DNA of 64,000 nucleotides from Corynespora cassiicola. Taxonomy: Eukaryota; Ascomycota; Dothideomycetes; Pleosporales; Corynesporascaceae. Shown piece by piece: positions 35,201 to 47,400 of this stretch. Each line of letters opens with the position of its first letter. The stretch's first letter is position 1. The position numbers and the translations under genes are program-made. The stretch spans positions 2,914,001 through 2,978,000 of the forward strand of contig JAEUWY010000002.1 in NCBI GenBank assembly GCA_022059125.1, in the 5' to 3' direction. The notes beneath the pieces are model-generated. The model did not search any database. It was not told the DNA's origin and saw nothing but the letters and a program-made list of their open reading frames with translations.

Positions 35201-36807
35201 CTGGTGCGTTCCCCATGGCGCCGCCAATGGCGCGCACTGGTTCTTTCCAGAACGTCAACCAGGCCGGCCCCAACTCTCCTCGTATTGGGAGCTCGCGTGG
35301 TAGGGGCAGCCGCCGTGGAGGCAACCAGAAGCAAGAAGAGAACCAGGCCAAGGCCATGCCTCTTACTGCTGGCCAGGAGCTCAAGGCCCTCGAGCGCTCC
35401 GCCACTGGATGGAAGCCCCACAGCGCCGCCCAAGCACCTCAGGCAGTCGTCCCTGGCCACATGGCTCCCGACCTGGTGCAGCGCAAGGTCAAGGCTGCTC
35501 TCAACAAGATGACTCCCGAGAAGTTCGACAAGATTGCCGACCAAATCCTCGAGATTGCTGCCCAGTCCAAGGACGAGTCTGACGGCCGCACCCTCCGCCA
35601 GGTCATTCAGCTCACCTTTGAGAAGGCTTGTGACGAGGCTCACTGGGCTTCCATGTACGCCAAGTTCTGCCACCGCATGTTGTCGACCATGAGCCCCGAG
35701 ATCAAGGACGAGAATGTCAAGGACAAGCACGGCAGCCCCGTCGTCGGTGGTGCTCTCTTCCGCAAGTACCTGCTCAACCGCTGTCAAGAAGAGTTTGAGC
35801 GTGGTTGGGAGGTCAACCTTCCCGAGAAGCCCGAGGGTACTACCGAGGAAGCTGCTATGCTCTCTGACGAGTACTACATTGCGGCTGCCGCCAAGCGCAA
35901 GGGTCTCGGTCTCATCCAGTTCATTGGTGAGCTGTACAAGCTCGGCATGTTGACGCTCCGCATCATGCACGAGTGTGTGCTCAAGCTGCTCGACTTTGAG
36001 GGTCTGCCTGACGAGTCGGCCATTGAGAGTTTGGTCAAGCTTCTCCGCACCGTCGGTGCCACCATGGAGAGCACCGAGACTGGCCCCAAGATGATTGCCG
36101 TCTACTTTGAGCGCATCGAGAAGATTATGAACATGGAGGGTCTCCCGTCCCGTCTCAAGTTCATGTTGCTCGACACGGTCGACCTGCGCAGGGCCAACTG
36201 GAAGTCCAAGGATGATGCCAAGGGCCCCAAGACCATTGCAGAGATTCGTCAAGAGGCTGCCGCCGCTCAGCAAGCTGCCGAGATGGAGCGCTCCCGCTCC
36301 AACCCCCGCGGCCCTCGCCCTCCTGTCGGCCGCGGCGATGCTCGATCCTTCTCTGGCAACATGATGCCTCCTCAGGACAGCCGCGTCCAGATGGACGACC
36401 TCCGCAAGCTGTCCAAGGGTGCCTCTGGTCGCAACTTCAACACCCCTGGCCAGCTTGGCCCCTCTATGCTCGGTAGCCGCAGCAGCAGCGGCCGTCGCGG
36501 TCTCGGCCCTGGTGGTCTCATCGGTCGCGGTGACGAGTCTGGTGCTTCGTCCCGCACCGCCACTCCTCCCGTAACAAAGGAGAAGGAGTCCACGTCCCAC
36601 GCGAACTCATTCAGGTGTGTATCTACCACTCATCACGTCCAGGATCATACTAATTCCTATAGTGCCCTGATGGCCCTTGACAATGAAGGCGCTGGCGAAG
36701 TCGGCTCCCCGCCATCGACGGCATCGTCCCCCCCTCCCGGAAAATCTAACCTTGCGCGCTCCAAGTCGCCGGCCGTCGAGTCCAAGGAAGCCAAGCCTTC
36801 CGAGTGA
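32216..36807 (+). CDS. TIF4631: Translation initiation factor eIF4G
   Basis: Scaffold of eIF4F that joins eIF4E and eIF4A and recruits the 43S complex to mRNA. Exons 32216-32887, 32968-33345, 33463-34678, 34733-36614 and 36663-36807 give 1430 residues. A Ser/Pro/Ala-rich then Tyr/Gln/Met-rich N-terminal half is followed by a Glu/Lys coiled coil (about residues 530-700). The eIF4E-binding motif YDKDFLL starts near residue 801 and fits YxxxxL-phi. An Arg/Gly-rich linker leads to the MIF4G domain from about residue 1004 (VQRKVKAALNKMTPEKFDK, QLTFEKACDEAHWASMYAKF). The tail is RGG-like and Ser-rich. Introns 2, 3 and 4 (117, 54 and 48 bases) are multiples of three without stops; each has a GT donor, a CTAAC/CTGAC/ACTAAT branch and AG. 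The start is the first ATG after a long pyrimidine-rich leader. Confidence 0.95.
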
Positions 36808-38035
36808 TTACCCTTATACCTTTCTAATGGTTCTTCGAGTGCGTGGCCGATACCCATAGACAACGGCTGCTCGTGCGGTAATCTAATCTCTGCTTGCATA
36901 GACGGGGCATTTTCTGCGCGCATTGTTTTGCATTTCGCGGGGTTCTCTATTCGTCATCGTCCGTCAAGAACGATACAAAAGTTTTGTTGTTGCTGGCGGG
37001 ACCACAAAAGAGACGGTGCGGTGCCTCTTTCGGTCTTTTAGCAACTCTCGATATCCGCGACGGGGGCTTTTGTGCATGGCGTTCCGGATCAGGGTTTGGG
37101 GATCATGCGGATTGACTACGACTCTTGCACGTGTGGACGCCTTTATGGTTTCTACGTGGACATGCGCCCTGGCTACCTGAGCCAACCTGGGGTGCATCTG
37201 GAGACGGGTCTCGTCGCCTTTCCTACTTTCAGTACCCTGTGTTTTTATGGTAGCGGTCGAATGCCCTGAAAGTTTTTTCATCTCTTTTTTTCATTTTCTA
37301 TCTTTTTCCCACGTTTCAAGAGCCATGGCTAGGGAAGGCAGCAAATTGAGGGGGAAGTTGCTCCGGCATGATTTGGCTCGTGGATACTTGGTCGGACGCA
37401 TGATGGAGCAGCTATGGCAAGGTGCAAATCCTTTGTGTGCATAGTTTTCTAATTTAGAACACGGCGGTAACTCATGAAATTTTCAAAAAATCACTCTCGT
37501 CTTTTGTTCTGCATCCACATGGTGATTATTGGACTGCAGGATGCCCAGCTCCTCTGTGTTGTCAAACCAGCTGCGTGCCGATCTCACAGTTGATTACTAT
37601 CCACCCCATTGAAAGCCTGGAATTTAAGATTTGCGTCTGCAGAGGGCCAGCGGGTGCGTTGTGGATCTGATGCCACTGATTGGGGCGAGTGGTGTAGCTG
37701 TGGCGAACGCGGAAGACCCGCCTTCCCTGCAGATGATGTTATGTTTAGCGGACGCTGGGGCTGTGATTCGCTGCGCAGGAGGACGACTCCGGTGCGTCCT
37801 TGAGCGGTGATCCCCAGTGTTTTGTCGAATGAGGGGTTCTGGCGTTGGGTTACGTCATTGGGGTGGGAGGGTGTGTATTTAGAGGGCGCGGGTTGCTGGT
37901 GGGGGCATGTGTTGAACCACCTGCAAAGAGAGCGAACGATACGACTGAGATCTTTTCATCTTTACCACTCGAATACTGGGACAAGGCAGCAACACGTTGC
38001 TGGCAGAATCACCAGGTCTTTCATCTACATCCACG
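36808..38035. other. Gene-free spacer between eIF4G and a small glycine-rich gene
   Basis: About 1.2 kb with no recognisable gene on either strand. The left half probably holds the eIF4G 3' UTR; the last 100 bases form the leader of the small gene, with CA-rich AACACG and CATCTACATCCACG just before its ATG. Confidence 0.55.
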
Positions 38036-38542
38036 ATGGCGGACCAGAATCAGAACCAGAACAAGGGTGTGTATCCTGTCCATCCCTCTGCATCCTCCCC
38101 TCGTCCGGAGCAAGCACTGCCTCCGTGTTTGCTTGCTAGCATCACCCTCTGATCTGCCGTCCCGTCGAGTGATCCGCAGCTGGAGCAAGCTTTTTGGCCC
38201 AAGCTCACGCACCTAACAGGCTTCTTCGGCACCGCAGCGAGCGGCCTCGGAAACACGCTCGGCTCCGCGACTGACACGCTCGGAAAGGGCGTCTCGGGTG
38301 TGACCAACACGGCTGGGAATACCGTGTCTGGCCTGGGCAAGGGGGTTGGGGATACGGTTACGGGGTTGACGGGTGGGTTGGGGGATACGACCAAGGGTGA
38401 GTTGTATAACGGTTCCTGGGTAATGGGCGAGAGTGGATGCTAACGCAGGGGGACAGCGGCCGGGAATATGGTGAATGATACTACGAAGAAGGGGGGAGAG
38501 AGTGTGGGCATTAAGAAGAATGAACCAGGGGCTCAGCAGTAG
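38036..38542 (+). CDS. Small glycine/threonine-repeat protein, LEA-like
   Basis: Exons 38036-38066, 38220-38396 and 38457-38542 encode 97 residues. The hydrophilic N-terminus (MADQNQNQNKGFF) precedes a loose repeat of 7-11 residues with the pattern GLG-x-T-x-G, as in GLGNTLGSATDTLGKGVSG, then VTNTAGNTVSGLGKGVGDT. The end is basic (NDTTKKGGESVGIKKNE). Such Gly/Thr/Lys repeats resemble group 3 LEA-like stress proteins found in fungal spores, but I cannot name a family. Evidence that it is real: an ATG in good context after an A/C-rich leader, two introns with GT donors and CTAAC branch points, and a frame kept across both junctions. No signal peptide. It might coat membranes or proteins under drying; this is inference. 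Confidence 0.75.
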
Positions 38543-39291
38543 GGGATGTTGGTTGAACTTTCGGGCTTGTCCATCCAATCTGGACAGATTGACAATTGTG
38601 AAATCGGTAATGGTAAATTTTAATGACTTGCTCTTATGATAATGGAATTGAAATTACTTGAAATGGTTGCTCTTGAACAGGATACAATTTCTTGGTGATG
38701 CTAGTATGCAAGAAATGGAACAAACTATGAACAGGCCTCAACACGTCTGGATATTGTTATATTAGGATTATGACTGTTGATACCGGCTTTTTAAATGCTT
38801 GCTGGATATCCAAGATCACTATAGACAAGTGCAGCAACCCCTTAATTTTCCAGACAACTAGCCACGCACACACAATCAAAGCCACCCAAAAGTCAAGATA
38901 AAAGATTTCTCCATTGACAAGACAGTCTAAGATCTAGATATCAAAATGTACACCTCAAAACTCCCTCCTAAACAAGCGAACCATCTACGCACGTCAACTC
39001 AAGCTCCACCACGCCGTGCAACGTCATACACCCACCCTTCCACCACTCACACCTCAAAACAACGCCGTGTCCCCGTAACACCCTCAAAGAAAGAGGCGGG
39101 ACGCATTGCATGCACACACAAAACACGGCACGACCCGCAATACGAAAACGGGGCATGCAATGCCGCTCTAAGAGCTGCCAGAAGAAGAAAAGGGGGAGGG
39201 GGGCATAACGGCGCTGCCGTGCACCCACGTCAGATCAAGCATTTTGTCTGTCGTGCACTGAACTGACTTGATCGCCGCCGCGCTGTGGCAT
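38543..39291. other. Spacer between convergent genes, AT-richer
   Basis: There are 749 bases between the stop of the small glycine-rich gene and the stop of the ferric reductase. The sequence is AT-rich to about 38960, then CA-rich. A 106-codon frame at 38946-39266 on the plus strand has a fair ATG context but a composition set by CA-rich DNA and no family features. Confidence 0.55.
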
Positions 39292-41199
39292 CTACCACCC
39301 AAACTTCTCGACCTGCACATTGACATCCGCGCCCGCGGCAATGAGGCTCGCACTCGTGTTCCGCACCGCGCGCACGAGGCCATCAGGCCCGCTAACGACG
39401 ATGCTCGTCCGCGCTCCCTCGATCCAATTCGCAACATGCATGCGGATATCCGGGCGGCCGGCCAGCGCCGTGGGCGGTGGGGTGAGCATATCCAAGCCCC
39501 AGTCCTGCAGCTCCTGCAGTTTATCCGAGGGGAGCCAGAGGCGGTGGGTCGGAGCGTGGGTGATCCAGAGGAGCTTGACTTTGCGTTTGGGAGGGGCGCC
39601 GGATTCGGGGTCGCGGGGGTGGAGGAGGGCCCAGAGGAGGGGGTAGGCGACTGCGATGCCGGAGCCGCCAGCGACGACGATGGCGTTGTCGCTGGAAGAG
39701 AGGAGGTCGAGGGCGTGGGAGGAGCCGTAGGGGCCGTCGAGGCGGATGCGGGTGGCGGTGTGGGAGCGGGCATATTCGAGGAGTTGGCGCGTGAAGCCGG
39801 ATTCTTTCTGGGCACGGATGAGGAGAGTGAACCATGCGTGGGGACGGCCGTTGGACGACTCTGTGTGAGTAGTGGGCGCGGCGGAAAAGATGGTGAAGGG
39901 ATGGGATTGGAGGGAGTGCTTCTTTGAAAGCGTGGGTATCGTGATGAAGACATGGTCGTTTGGTTTCCAGCCATCCTTCATGTTTTGTGTGATGAGGGCA
40001 GACTTTCTGTCCAAGACGTCCCAATCCGAAGACAACAAGATGGTGTCCTCGTCTTCGAGAACGGTGAGTGTAGCTGGGTGTGAGCTTGACTTGAGCCATA
40101 GTCTAAAAACAAGACGGTCGATGAGAAATATGGCGGCCGACATCGCGACATACGGCCGCGAGCCGGAGTGATGGAACCATACGAAAGCCAGTGCCGCTAG
40201 TTGGAGGAAAATGTGTAATGCAAGGAAGACTTCGTACCACCGTTGCCGGAAGCTTCCTAGAGACGTGAGATACAATGATTCATAAGAAAAGAAGGCGCCG
40301 AGGCCCAGCAGAACGACCCTGTTGAGTATAAAACGGGCCAGAGTAAATCCCAGTCGGCGCAGCAGTCCGTACCAGACGAAGAACATGCCCAGAAGATGAA
40401 GGAGTGCTGCAAAGCACACGAGCTCGCCGACCCGCCGGTGGAATATGTTCAAAGACTCGTACGAGTACCCAGTCAGGAGCTTGATGGGCTGGTTCTTGGC
40501 CGCCAAGAGGTAGAGGAGCGGCAGATTTGCGGTGAAGACGATGCCGCAGCGGTCGGCAAACACAAAGACGTACTGTAGCTCCCATGGGATACCATATAGA
40601 CTGTAGAAGATGTTCAAGGCAATGTAGGCGATGACTAGGAGGGACACGGCGTTTGTCGGCAGCGTCTTGTTGAAAATGGGGAGCGGACTGGGTTGGTATT
40701 GCAGCCAAGCCTTGAGCAAATAGTATGGTTTCCAGATGCCGGGCTTTTTCTGCCCGGGGCTTGACAACAGAGGAGTGGTCTCTACCGCCACGGCCGATTT
40801 GCCCTGTGCAGGATTCGGGGGTGTTGCGGTCCCTTCAATCGTACTGCTCGAACTCGACCAAGCTTCATCCTCACCCGGGTCCGCACTGGCAGCCTCACTC
40901 TGCAGCCTCCGTCTCCTCAGGACAAACTTCTCGCCCCAGTGCCATGCCGCAAACAAGACCAGAATCCCAACAAGCACGAGGTTGTATGTGTTCATCCATC
41001 TTCTGCTAAACAGGATGGCTTCGACCAGTTTGCGAAATCGGGGGTCCCTTCCTGGGTCCTTCGGATCTACCAAATCGCCCTTGTCTGACGTGGAGGCTGT
41101 CCCTGAAGCTGAAACCCACGGTTCGGGAGTGTCTGCAGTCGCTTTGAGGGAGAACCGGAGAATGTCCCGCGTCCAGGATAGTGGTAGCGAATCCATCAT
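39292..41199 (-). CDS. Ferric reductase transmembrane component (FRE/NOX family)
   Basis: Plasma or vacuolar membrane flavocytochrome that passes electrons from NADPH through FAD and two hemes to ferric or cupric ions. One exon, 635 residues from ATG 41199 (a second ATG follows directly). A membrane segment near residues 65-90 is followed by a Ser-rich loop and the ferric_reduct core. Bis-heme histidines are seen in NIFHRRVGELVCFAALLHLL and FLALHIFLQLAALAFVWFHH, each pair 13-14 residues apart. The FAD motif HPFTIFSAAP lies near residue 430, the NADPH motif GGSGIAVAYP near 511, and the C-terminal nucleotide site is VVSGPDGLVRAVR. No cleavable signal peptide is evident, so a missed upstream exon is possible. 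The gene is divergent from SEC12. Confidence 0.9.
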   Translation of the reverse strand: MMDSLPLSWTRDILRFSLKATADTPEPWVSASGTASTSDKGDLVDPKDPGRDPRFRKLVEAILFSRRWMNTYNLVLVGILVLFAAWHWGEKFVLRRRRLQSEAASADPGEDEAWSSSSSTIEGTATPPNPAQGKSAVAVETTPLLSSPGQKKPGIWKPYYLLKAWLQYQPSPLPIFNKTLPTNAVSLLVIAYIALNIFYSLYGIPWELQYVFVFADRCGIVFTANLPLLYLLAAKNQPIKLLTGYSYESLNIFHRRVGELVCFAALLHLLGMFFVWYGLLRRLGFTLARFILNRVVLLGLGAFFSYESLYLTSLGSFRQRWYEVFLALHIFLQLAALAFVWFHHSGSRPYVAMSAAIFLIDRLVFRLWLKSSSHPATLTVLEDEDTILLSSDWDVLDRKSALITQNMKDGWKPNDHVFITIPTLSKKHSLQSHPFTIFSAAPTTHTESSNGRPHAWFTLLIRAQKESGFTRQLLEYARSHTATRIRLDGPYGSSHALDLLSSSDNAIVVAGGSGIAVAYPLLWALLHPRDPESGAPPKRKVKLLWITHAPTHRLWLPSDKLQELQDWGLDMLTPPPTALAGRPDIRMHVANWIEGARTSIVVSGPDGLVRAVRNTSASLIAAGADVNVQVEKFGW

Positions 41200-42002
41200 G
41201 TATGTACCGCTATGCACGGCTGGGCGGGCCGGCAGGCGTCGGAGCGGGTGGAACTCTTGTAGGACCTAGGAAATTATTCTGTGAGTGGCGAATGTCGAGA
41301 TAGAAGAATAGAGAAATAAAAGTACAAAGGAGGGACATGAGGAGAAGGTGGTGGGCGAGATGTATGATGGCGTTCCCCGCCAGTGCCCGCGTCACGCGCA
41401 GGGATCAGTGCTGGGATAAGCGCGGCATCGGAAGCTTGGGGCACGCCCTGCTCTCTTTGGGTACTCACACGACGTTGACATGCGCCTCTAGTGGGCTAGG
41501 TTTCGTAAGGGGATGAAATCATGTTGGTATTGTCTTTGGTGGGTGGAGGGGACTAGAATCTGCCACACGTACCAGCTCCGAGTCGAGGCAGATGCTGAAT
41601 CAAAGTGTCTACCTAGGTACCCGGAATGACCCTTCACGTGAGAGAAGACGCCTGCCAGCTTCCAAGGTTGCTCTGTCAATGTTGCAATTGCTGTCTTCGA
41701 GACCAGAAGCTCGAGAATGTCACTGCCGCCGGGGCCTTATCGATAGAGCATGTCGGAAGCGAGAAGCCTAGCCCAGTCGCGATGGCTGGAACTCCGTATG
41801 ACGCCGCAACTTCGCGCAACGTGTTAAGCCGGCGCAAAAGCAATTCCTCTCCTCTCGCAACCCCACGCGCCTGTCGTGATCGCAAAGGACCAGCGCATCT
41901 CTCCCCTATTCTTCCCTCTTGGTCCCATCCGTCCCCAAGCCAAAAGAGCTCTCGTTGCCCCCTCGCGCCCCAGGCCCCGTTGCGGCGCATACCACGAGCT
42001 CA
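41200..42002. promoter_or_regulatory. Divergent region of the ferric reductase and SEC12 genes
   Basis: About 800 bases between the two starts. TTATCGATAG at 41738-41747 contains two overlapping GATA cores in opposite orientation. GATA factors of the SreA type repress fungal iron uptake genes, so this may serve the ferric reductase, but the extended SreA site is not matched and the site is nearer to SEC12. Confidence 0.35.
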
Positions 42003-43999
42003 ATGTCTCGTCCGACCGTGTCCAAGGCCAAAAGTTCGTCTTGACTCGGGCCCTCCCAAATGCGATGCCGTACTGACTGTCACAGCCTCGTACCCCATAT
42101 TCGGCGCTACATTCGCAAACAGCAGGCCGTCGTACCTCGTGGTCGGCGGCGGCGGCGGCGGAGGGAGACATGGCGTCAAGAACATGGTTACAGTCTTTGA
42201 CTTTGCCTCACGCGCCCCGACCGTCGAGCAAGTCGCAGAGATTGAGGCTTCAAAAGATGACTCGGTAACGTGTCTGGCCAACTTGGCGACAAAGGACGGC
42301 CTGATAGTCTATGCTGGTGCGTACGCTTGGGTGCATTGTAGGACAGGGCTGACTCGAGCAAGGCATCAACGGTAGCGAGGAAGAGCGCCTCAAGGACCAA
42401 AACGAGCATCTCAGAGCATTCGAAGTGCAGTTTCCCAAGCGGCGAGCGAGTAGCGCAAACCAAGAATCAGCCCCCCAGGGAAAGATTTCGTTTCTGAGCA
42501 AGACGTCCCTCTTTGCGCCACCGGCGACTAGCTCGGGGAAGAAGGAGGGATACCAGCGTCTGCTACGCCTCTCCCCATCGCCTCGAACTCCTACAACCAC
42601 GCCGACCAAGCGCATCGGCGCAATTGCCTCCAGCCTTGCCGGGGACGAAAATGAGGTTGTCGTCTTTAGCGCAACCTCAAACAAGCCGCAGAACCCCGGA
42701 GACGTGATACAGAGGATAGCGCTGCACAAGGGCCAGGAAGCGAATGACTTGGACATTTTCGACCAGGGCGAGGGCCGGTTCAAGGTCGCCTATGCCACCG
42801 ACTACGACGTCTACATACAAGATATCCACTATGACTTTGCAAAGAAGATGAGCTTGGGCAAGTCGGATGCAGCGCGGAGGAAGCTCTACACGGTTCCATT
42901 CCCGGATGTGTTTGAGAAGAAGGGCAGACCAAAGATTCGCTGCCTGCGCTGGCTCACGCCCTCGCACATTCTGCTCTTAGCGAACAAGCCCAACAGGACC
43001 GGGGTGGAGCTGCTTGTATTGAGGCTGTATGAGGAGGGTCCCGGAAGCATTGTCACGCGCAAGACACTGGCCAAGCATGTAAAAGCAGCGGTTGACATGG
43101 ACGTGGCCCTGCTCGACCCTGACTCGGACGGCGCCTACCAGATCGCGATTGCCGTGGCAGCCATTGACGTTTCTCTTGCCCTCTTCACCGTCGACTATCA
43201 TGGCACCTCGCGCAACTCGCTGAGCGGCTTCCATCTCGTCGACACCTATCGTGACGTGCACGACGTGCAAATGACCAAGGTGACGTTTTCCCCCTTCATC
43301 AAGCCCGACTCGTCGCCAGGCAAAAAGGTCCCCCCTCAGTATCTGCGGCTCGCGTCGACTTCACTCGGCAACACCATTTCTGTCGAGACGTTTGAGCTCC
43401 AGCCCGTCTCGTCAAAGCCCAAGGCGCGCTACATCCTGCAGAGTAGCAGGTCGAGAGCCATCAACGAGTGGGCCAAATATCTCGTCTTTGCCGTCATTGC
43501 GCTCTCCATGGCGCTCATGATTCAATCCCTCATCGACCCCCAGGGCAATCTGACCAAGGGCGTTGTACCAGAGAGCTTGCGTAATGCAGCAAGCAAAATT
43601 AAACCTCCGGGGGCGATTGAGGACGTCCGCTCTGCAGGCAGTAAAGCCATCCCGGACGTGGTCAAGGCGCCAATCATCAAGACATCACAGAGGATTAGTG
43701 AGCTGGTGCAGGAAGTCAGCGGCGAGGAGGAGAGCAAGGCCGTGGTCATCCACCACGATCCTAACACGGGTGAGTCGCTGAGCACAGAGGTTCATGCAGA
43801 CACAGACGACGCCGTCAAGAGACACACAGAGGCAAAGAAGTGGGAGGAGCTATCGCATGCCGAGCGGAAGATGTGGAAGCAAAAGCTAATTGACGCTGGA
43901 GTGTGGGCAGTGGAGGAGGGTGAGACGATCCTCAAAGGAATCTTTTTCAGCGAAGCGGCTGGTCTGGTCAGGCACATGGCACAGGGGGTTATTGGATGA
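42003..43999 (+). CDS. SEC12: Sec12-type guanine nucleotide exchange factor for Sar1
   Basis: ER membrane protein that loads Sar1 with GTP and so starts COPII coat assembly. Exons 42003-42033, 42086-42316 and 42363-43999 encode 632 residues. The short first exon encodes MSRPTVSKAK and joins to SYPIFGATFA, the usual first blade start; then comes the glycine-rich loop LVVGGGGGGGRHGVKN. The WD40-like cytosolic domain includes the block RPKIRCLRWLTPSHILLLAN. A single membrane anchor (YLVFAVIALSMALMIQSLI, about residues 459-477) separates it from a lumenal tail of about 150 residues, charged and rich in Lys/Glu. Donors are GTTCGT and GTGCGT with CTGACT branch sites. The first exon is my choice because it gives the conserved start of the propeller; a longer frame upstream is open but has no family match. 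Confidence 0.9.
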
Positions 44000-44499
44000 G
44001 GCGGTCGCTGTACATGTCTTACGACTCTGATGATGTGTCTCGGGGGCCGGGCGGCGATTGGTGTGATGGGCTTTGCTTTTGGGTAGCACCGTGCCGCTGC
44101 ATGTGTTGACCGAGAGTTGTCTTTTAGTGTATTATTCCGTAATTCCAGCTTGGAAATAGACCCAGCCACCCTTTTATTTTTGCAAACGCTCAGCAAGTCA
44201 CGCGCCCGAGGGCTGTTTGAAGGTTCCTCAACGGGTGTTCTTTGTAGGCAGCCGGTCACTGTTCTGGTACACCCGCTCCTTGGGCGCCCGATGCGCTAGC
44301 GCCCGATTGGGCAAGCGGTCAAGCTTAAGATGTGAACCGTGCGCACAGCGCCGTGGTGTTCCAACTACATGCGAGCAGCTCTACTATTTCCTCCCGCTCC
44401 GCAATCTCGCTGCGTTGCTCTCACCACCCTCCCTTCCTGTCTATGGAAGGCCCCGACACACTACTTCTTGCTGCCGCGTCCTTTTCGTGAGCCGACGAC
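44000..44499. other. Intergenic region between SEC12 and TOR
   Basis: Five hundred bases between tandem genes, holding the SEC12 3' end and the TOR promoter and leader. A pyrimidine-rich tract (CTCCCGCTCC, CACCACCCTCCC) lies 60-110 bases before the TOR ATG. No other gene is seen. Confidence 0.5.
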
Positions 44500-47400
44500 A
44501 TGGCGCAGCAGCCCCCAATGTCGGCCGCTCTGGACCGCATAGTCCACGAGCTTCGCTCCAAGTGAGAGCTCCCTCAACGCGACATTTGCCTCTGGTCGCT
44601 GACTTCGCACAGGAACGATGATACCCGGCAAAAAGGCGCCCATCTCTTGCGACAGACGGTAGAGTCATATCATCGAGGTCGGTTACGCTGCGCAACGAAA
44701 CCCCGCGCCCGAGCTCCCCCACGACTGACTCTAAGCAGAGCTCGCCCCCAACGCCTTTGCCAACTTCTACAATGACGTAAACCTCAAGATTTCCTCCCTC
44801 ATTGTGAGTGGAAACGACTCGAACGAGCGAATCGGCGGAATACATGCCCTCAACGCCCTCATCGACTTCAAGGGCGACGATGCCGGCCAAAAGACGACGC
44901 GTTTCGCCAGCTACCTCCGAAATGTCATGCGCGGGTCGGACACTGCATCTATGGTGGTCGCTGCCAGGGCGCTGGGTCGACTGGCCAAGCCTGGAGGCAC
45001 ACTGACTGCGGAGCTGGTCGAGGCCGAGGTGAAAGGAGCGCTGGAATGGCTGCAGCTGGAACGCTCAGAGAACCGCCGCTTCGCCGCCGTCCTCATCCTC
45101 CGGGAGCTCGCAAAGAACTCCCCCACGCTCATGTACCAATGGATCGCCCAGATTTTCGAAGTCATCTGGGTCGCCCTCCGAGATCCCAAGGTCCTCATTC
45201 GAGAGTCAGCCGCAGAGGCCATTAGCGCCTGCTTCGAGATTATATCCCCTCGAGACTCTTCCATGCGACAGCTGTGGTTTGGCAAGGTGTATGAAGAGAT
45301 TCTGAAGGGTTTCATGGTCAACACCAACGAAGCCATCCATGGCTCGCTGCTTACGATGAAGGAGCTCCTCGACAAGAGCGCCATGTTCATGAATGATCAA
45401 AAGTACCGGGAGACAGTCGAGACAGTCTTGAAATACCGAGAGCACCGGGATCCTCTGGTCCGACGAGAGGTTGTCTTGATCATCCCAATCCTCGCCAGCT
45501 ATTCGCCAACCGAATTCGCCACCAAATACCTCCACCAGTGCATGCTCCACCTGCAGGGGCTCATCCGCAAAGATCGCGACCGGGACAAGGCATTCGTGGC
45601 TATTGGACAGATTGCCAATGCCGTCGGCGTTGCAATTGCTCCGTACTTGGATGGCATTCTAGGATTCATCCAAGAGGGACTGGCTGCAAAGGCGCGGAAC
45701 AAGAGCGCAATCAACGAGGCGCCCATCTTTCAGTGTTTGAGCATGATTGCAGCCGCAGTAGGACAGGCCCTGAGCAAGAATGTCGAGCGTCTGCTGGACC
45801 CCATATTTTCCTGCGGACTGAGCGATTCCCTCTTCCAAGCTCTGGTGGACATGGCGCATTACGTCCCGCCGTGCCGGCCGATTATCCAAGAAAAACTTTT
45901 GGACTTGCTGTCCCAAATCCTTGCAGGGCGGCATTTCCTTCCCTTGGGCAACCCGTATCAAGGCTCACAGCCCCCGCAAATCTGGACGCGGGATCACAAG
46001 GACCCTACCATTATCTCCCAGCGCGAAAACGAGATTGCGCTCGCTCTACACACTCTGGGGAGCTTCGACTTTACCGGCCACGTGCTGAACGAGTTTGTCC
46101 GTGACGTGGCCATTCGCTATGTCGAGGCAGATAATGCCGAGATTAGGAAGCGCGCGGCCCTCACCTGCTGCCAGCTGTTCGTCAAGGACCCGATTGTGCA
46201 CCAAACGAGTACACATGCTACCAAGGTAGTCGGGGACATCATTGAAAAGCTCCTCACCGTCGGCGTTGGTGACGTGGATGCAGAGATTCGATGGGAAGTC
46301 TTGATGGCGCTGGATGCCCGCTTCGATCGTCATCTCGGCAAGGCTGACAATGTGCGGACGCTGTTCTTGGCTCTCAACGATGAAGTCTTTGCTATCCGCG
46401 AGGCCGCCATGTCGATTATTGGACGGCTGACGACTGTGAACCCGGCCTATGTTTTCCCCTCACTGCGCAAGGTTCTCTTGCAACTTCTTACCGAAGTCAA
46501 TTATTCCAACAGCCCGCGAAGCAAGGAGGAGAGCGCCAAGCTCATCAGCAATCTCGTTGGAGCTGCAGATGCCCTCATCAAGCCCCTCGTGGACCCGATT
46601 GTCCAAGTCCTCTTGCCCAAAGCCAAGGATGCCAACCCCGAAGTTGCCTCGACGACGCTCAAGGCAATTGGTGATTTGGCAACCGTCGGCGGCGAGGGCA
46701 TGACCAAGTACATTCCAGAGCTCATGCCAATCATTCTCGAGTTTATGCAAGATCTCAGCTCCGACTCTAAGCGATTTGCTGCGCTGAGGGCCCTCGGACA
46801 GCTGGCCACCAATGCCGGATATGTAATCGAGCCATACAGGGACTATCCAGAACTCATGAATATTCTGATGAATATCGTCAAGACGGAGCCCGAGGGGGAG
46901 CTCCGCCGAGAGACTGTCAAGCTCATGGGCACTCTGGGGGCTCTGGACCCAGACGAGTACCAAAAGATTATGGAGCAGTCACCCGATAAACACCTCATCC
47001 TCGAGGCGCAGGCTGTTACTGACGTGTCGTTGATTATGCAGGGTATAACGCCTTCCAATGAGGAATACTATCCGACCATTGTCATCAACACGCTCATGGG
47101 GCTGCTCAAGGATACGTCTCTGGTCCAATTCCACTCGGCCGTTGTCGATGCGGTCATGAACATTTATGCCACCATGGGCCTCAAGTGCGTGCCATTTTTG
47201 AACCAGGTGGTGCCTGGCTTCCTCCAAGTCATTCGCGGGGCTCCCCTCGGACGAGTCGAGGGCTATTTCAACCAGCTCAGCCAGCTGGTGCGCATCGTCC
47301 GCCAGCATATCCGTCCATATTTGCAAAATATACTCTCCACTATTCAGGAATATTGGGGCAGCAATCCCCAACTGCAGGCCACCATTCTCTCTCTCATCGA

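Noticed and set aside
34687..36600. 637-codon open frame on the minus strand, antisense to eIF4G
   Set aside because: It is Leu/Val/Gly-rich, has no domain, and mirrors third-position GC bias of the eIF4G frame; eIF4G is certain on the other strand.
38946..39266. 106-codon frame between the small glycine-rich gene and the ferric reductase
   Set aside because: Fair ATG context, but CA-rich composition, no family match, and position opposite the ferric reductase 3' UTR.
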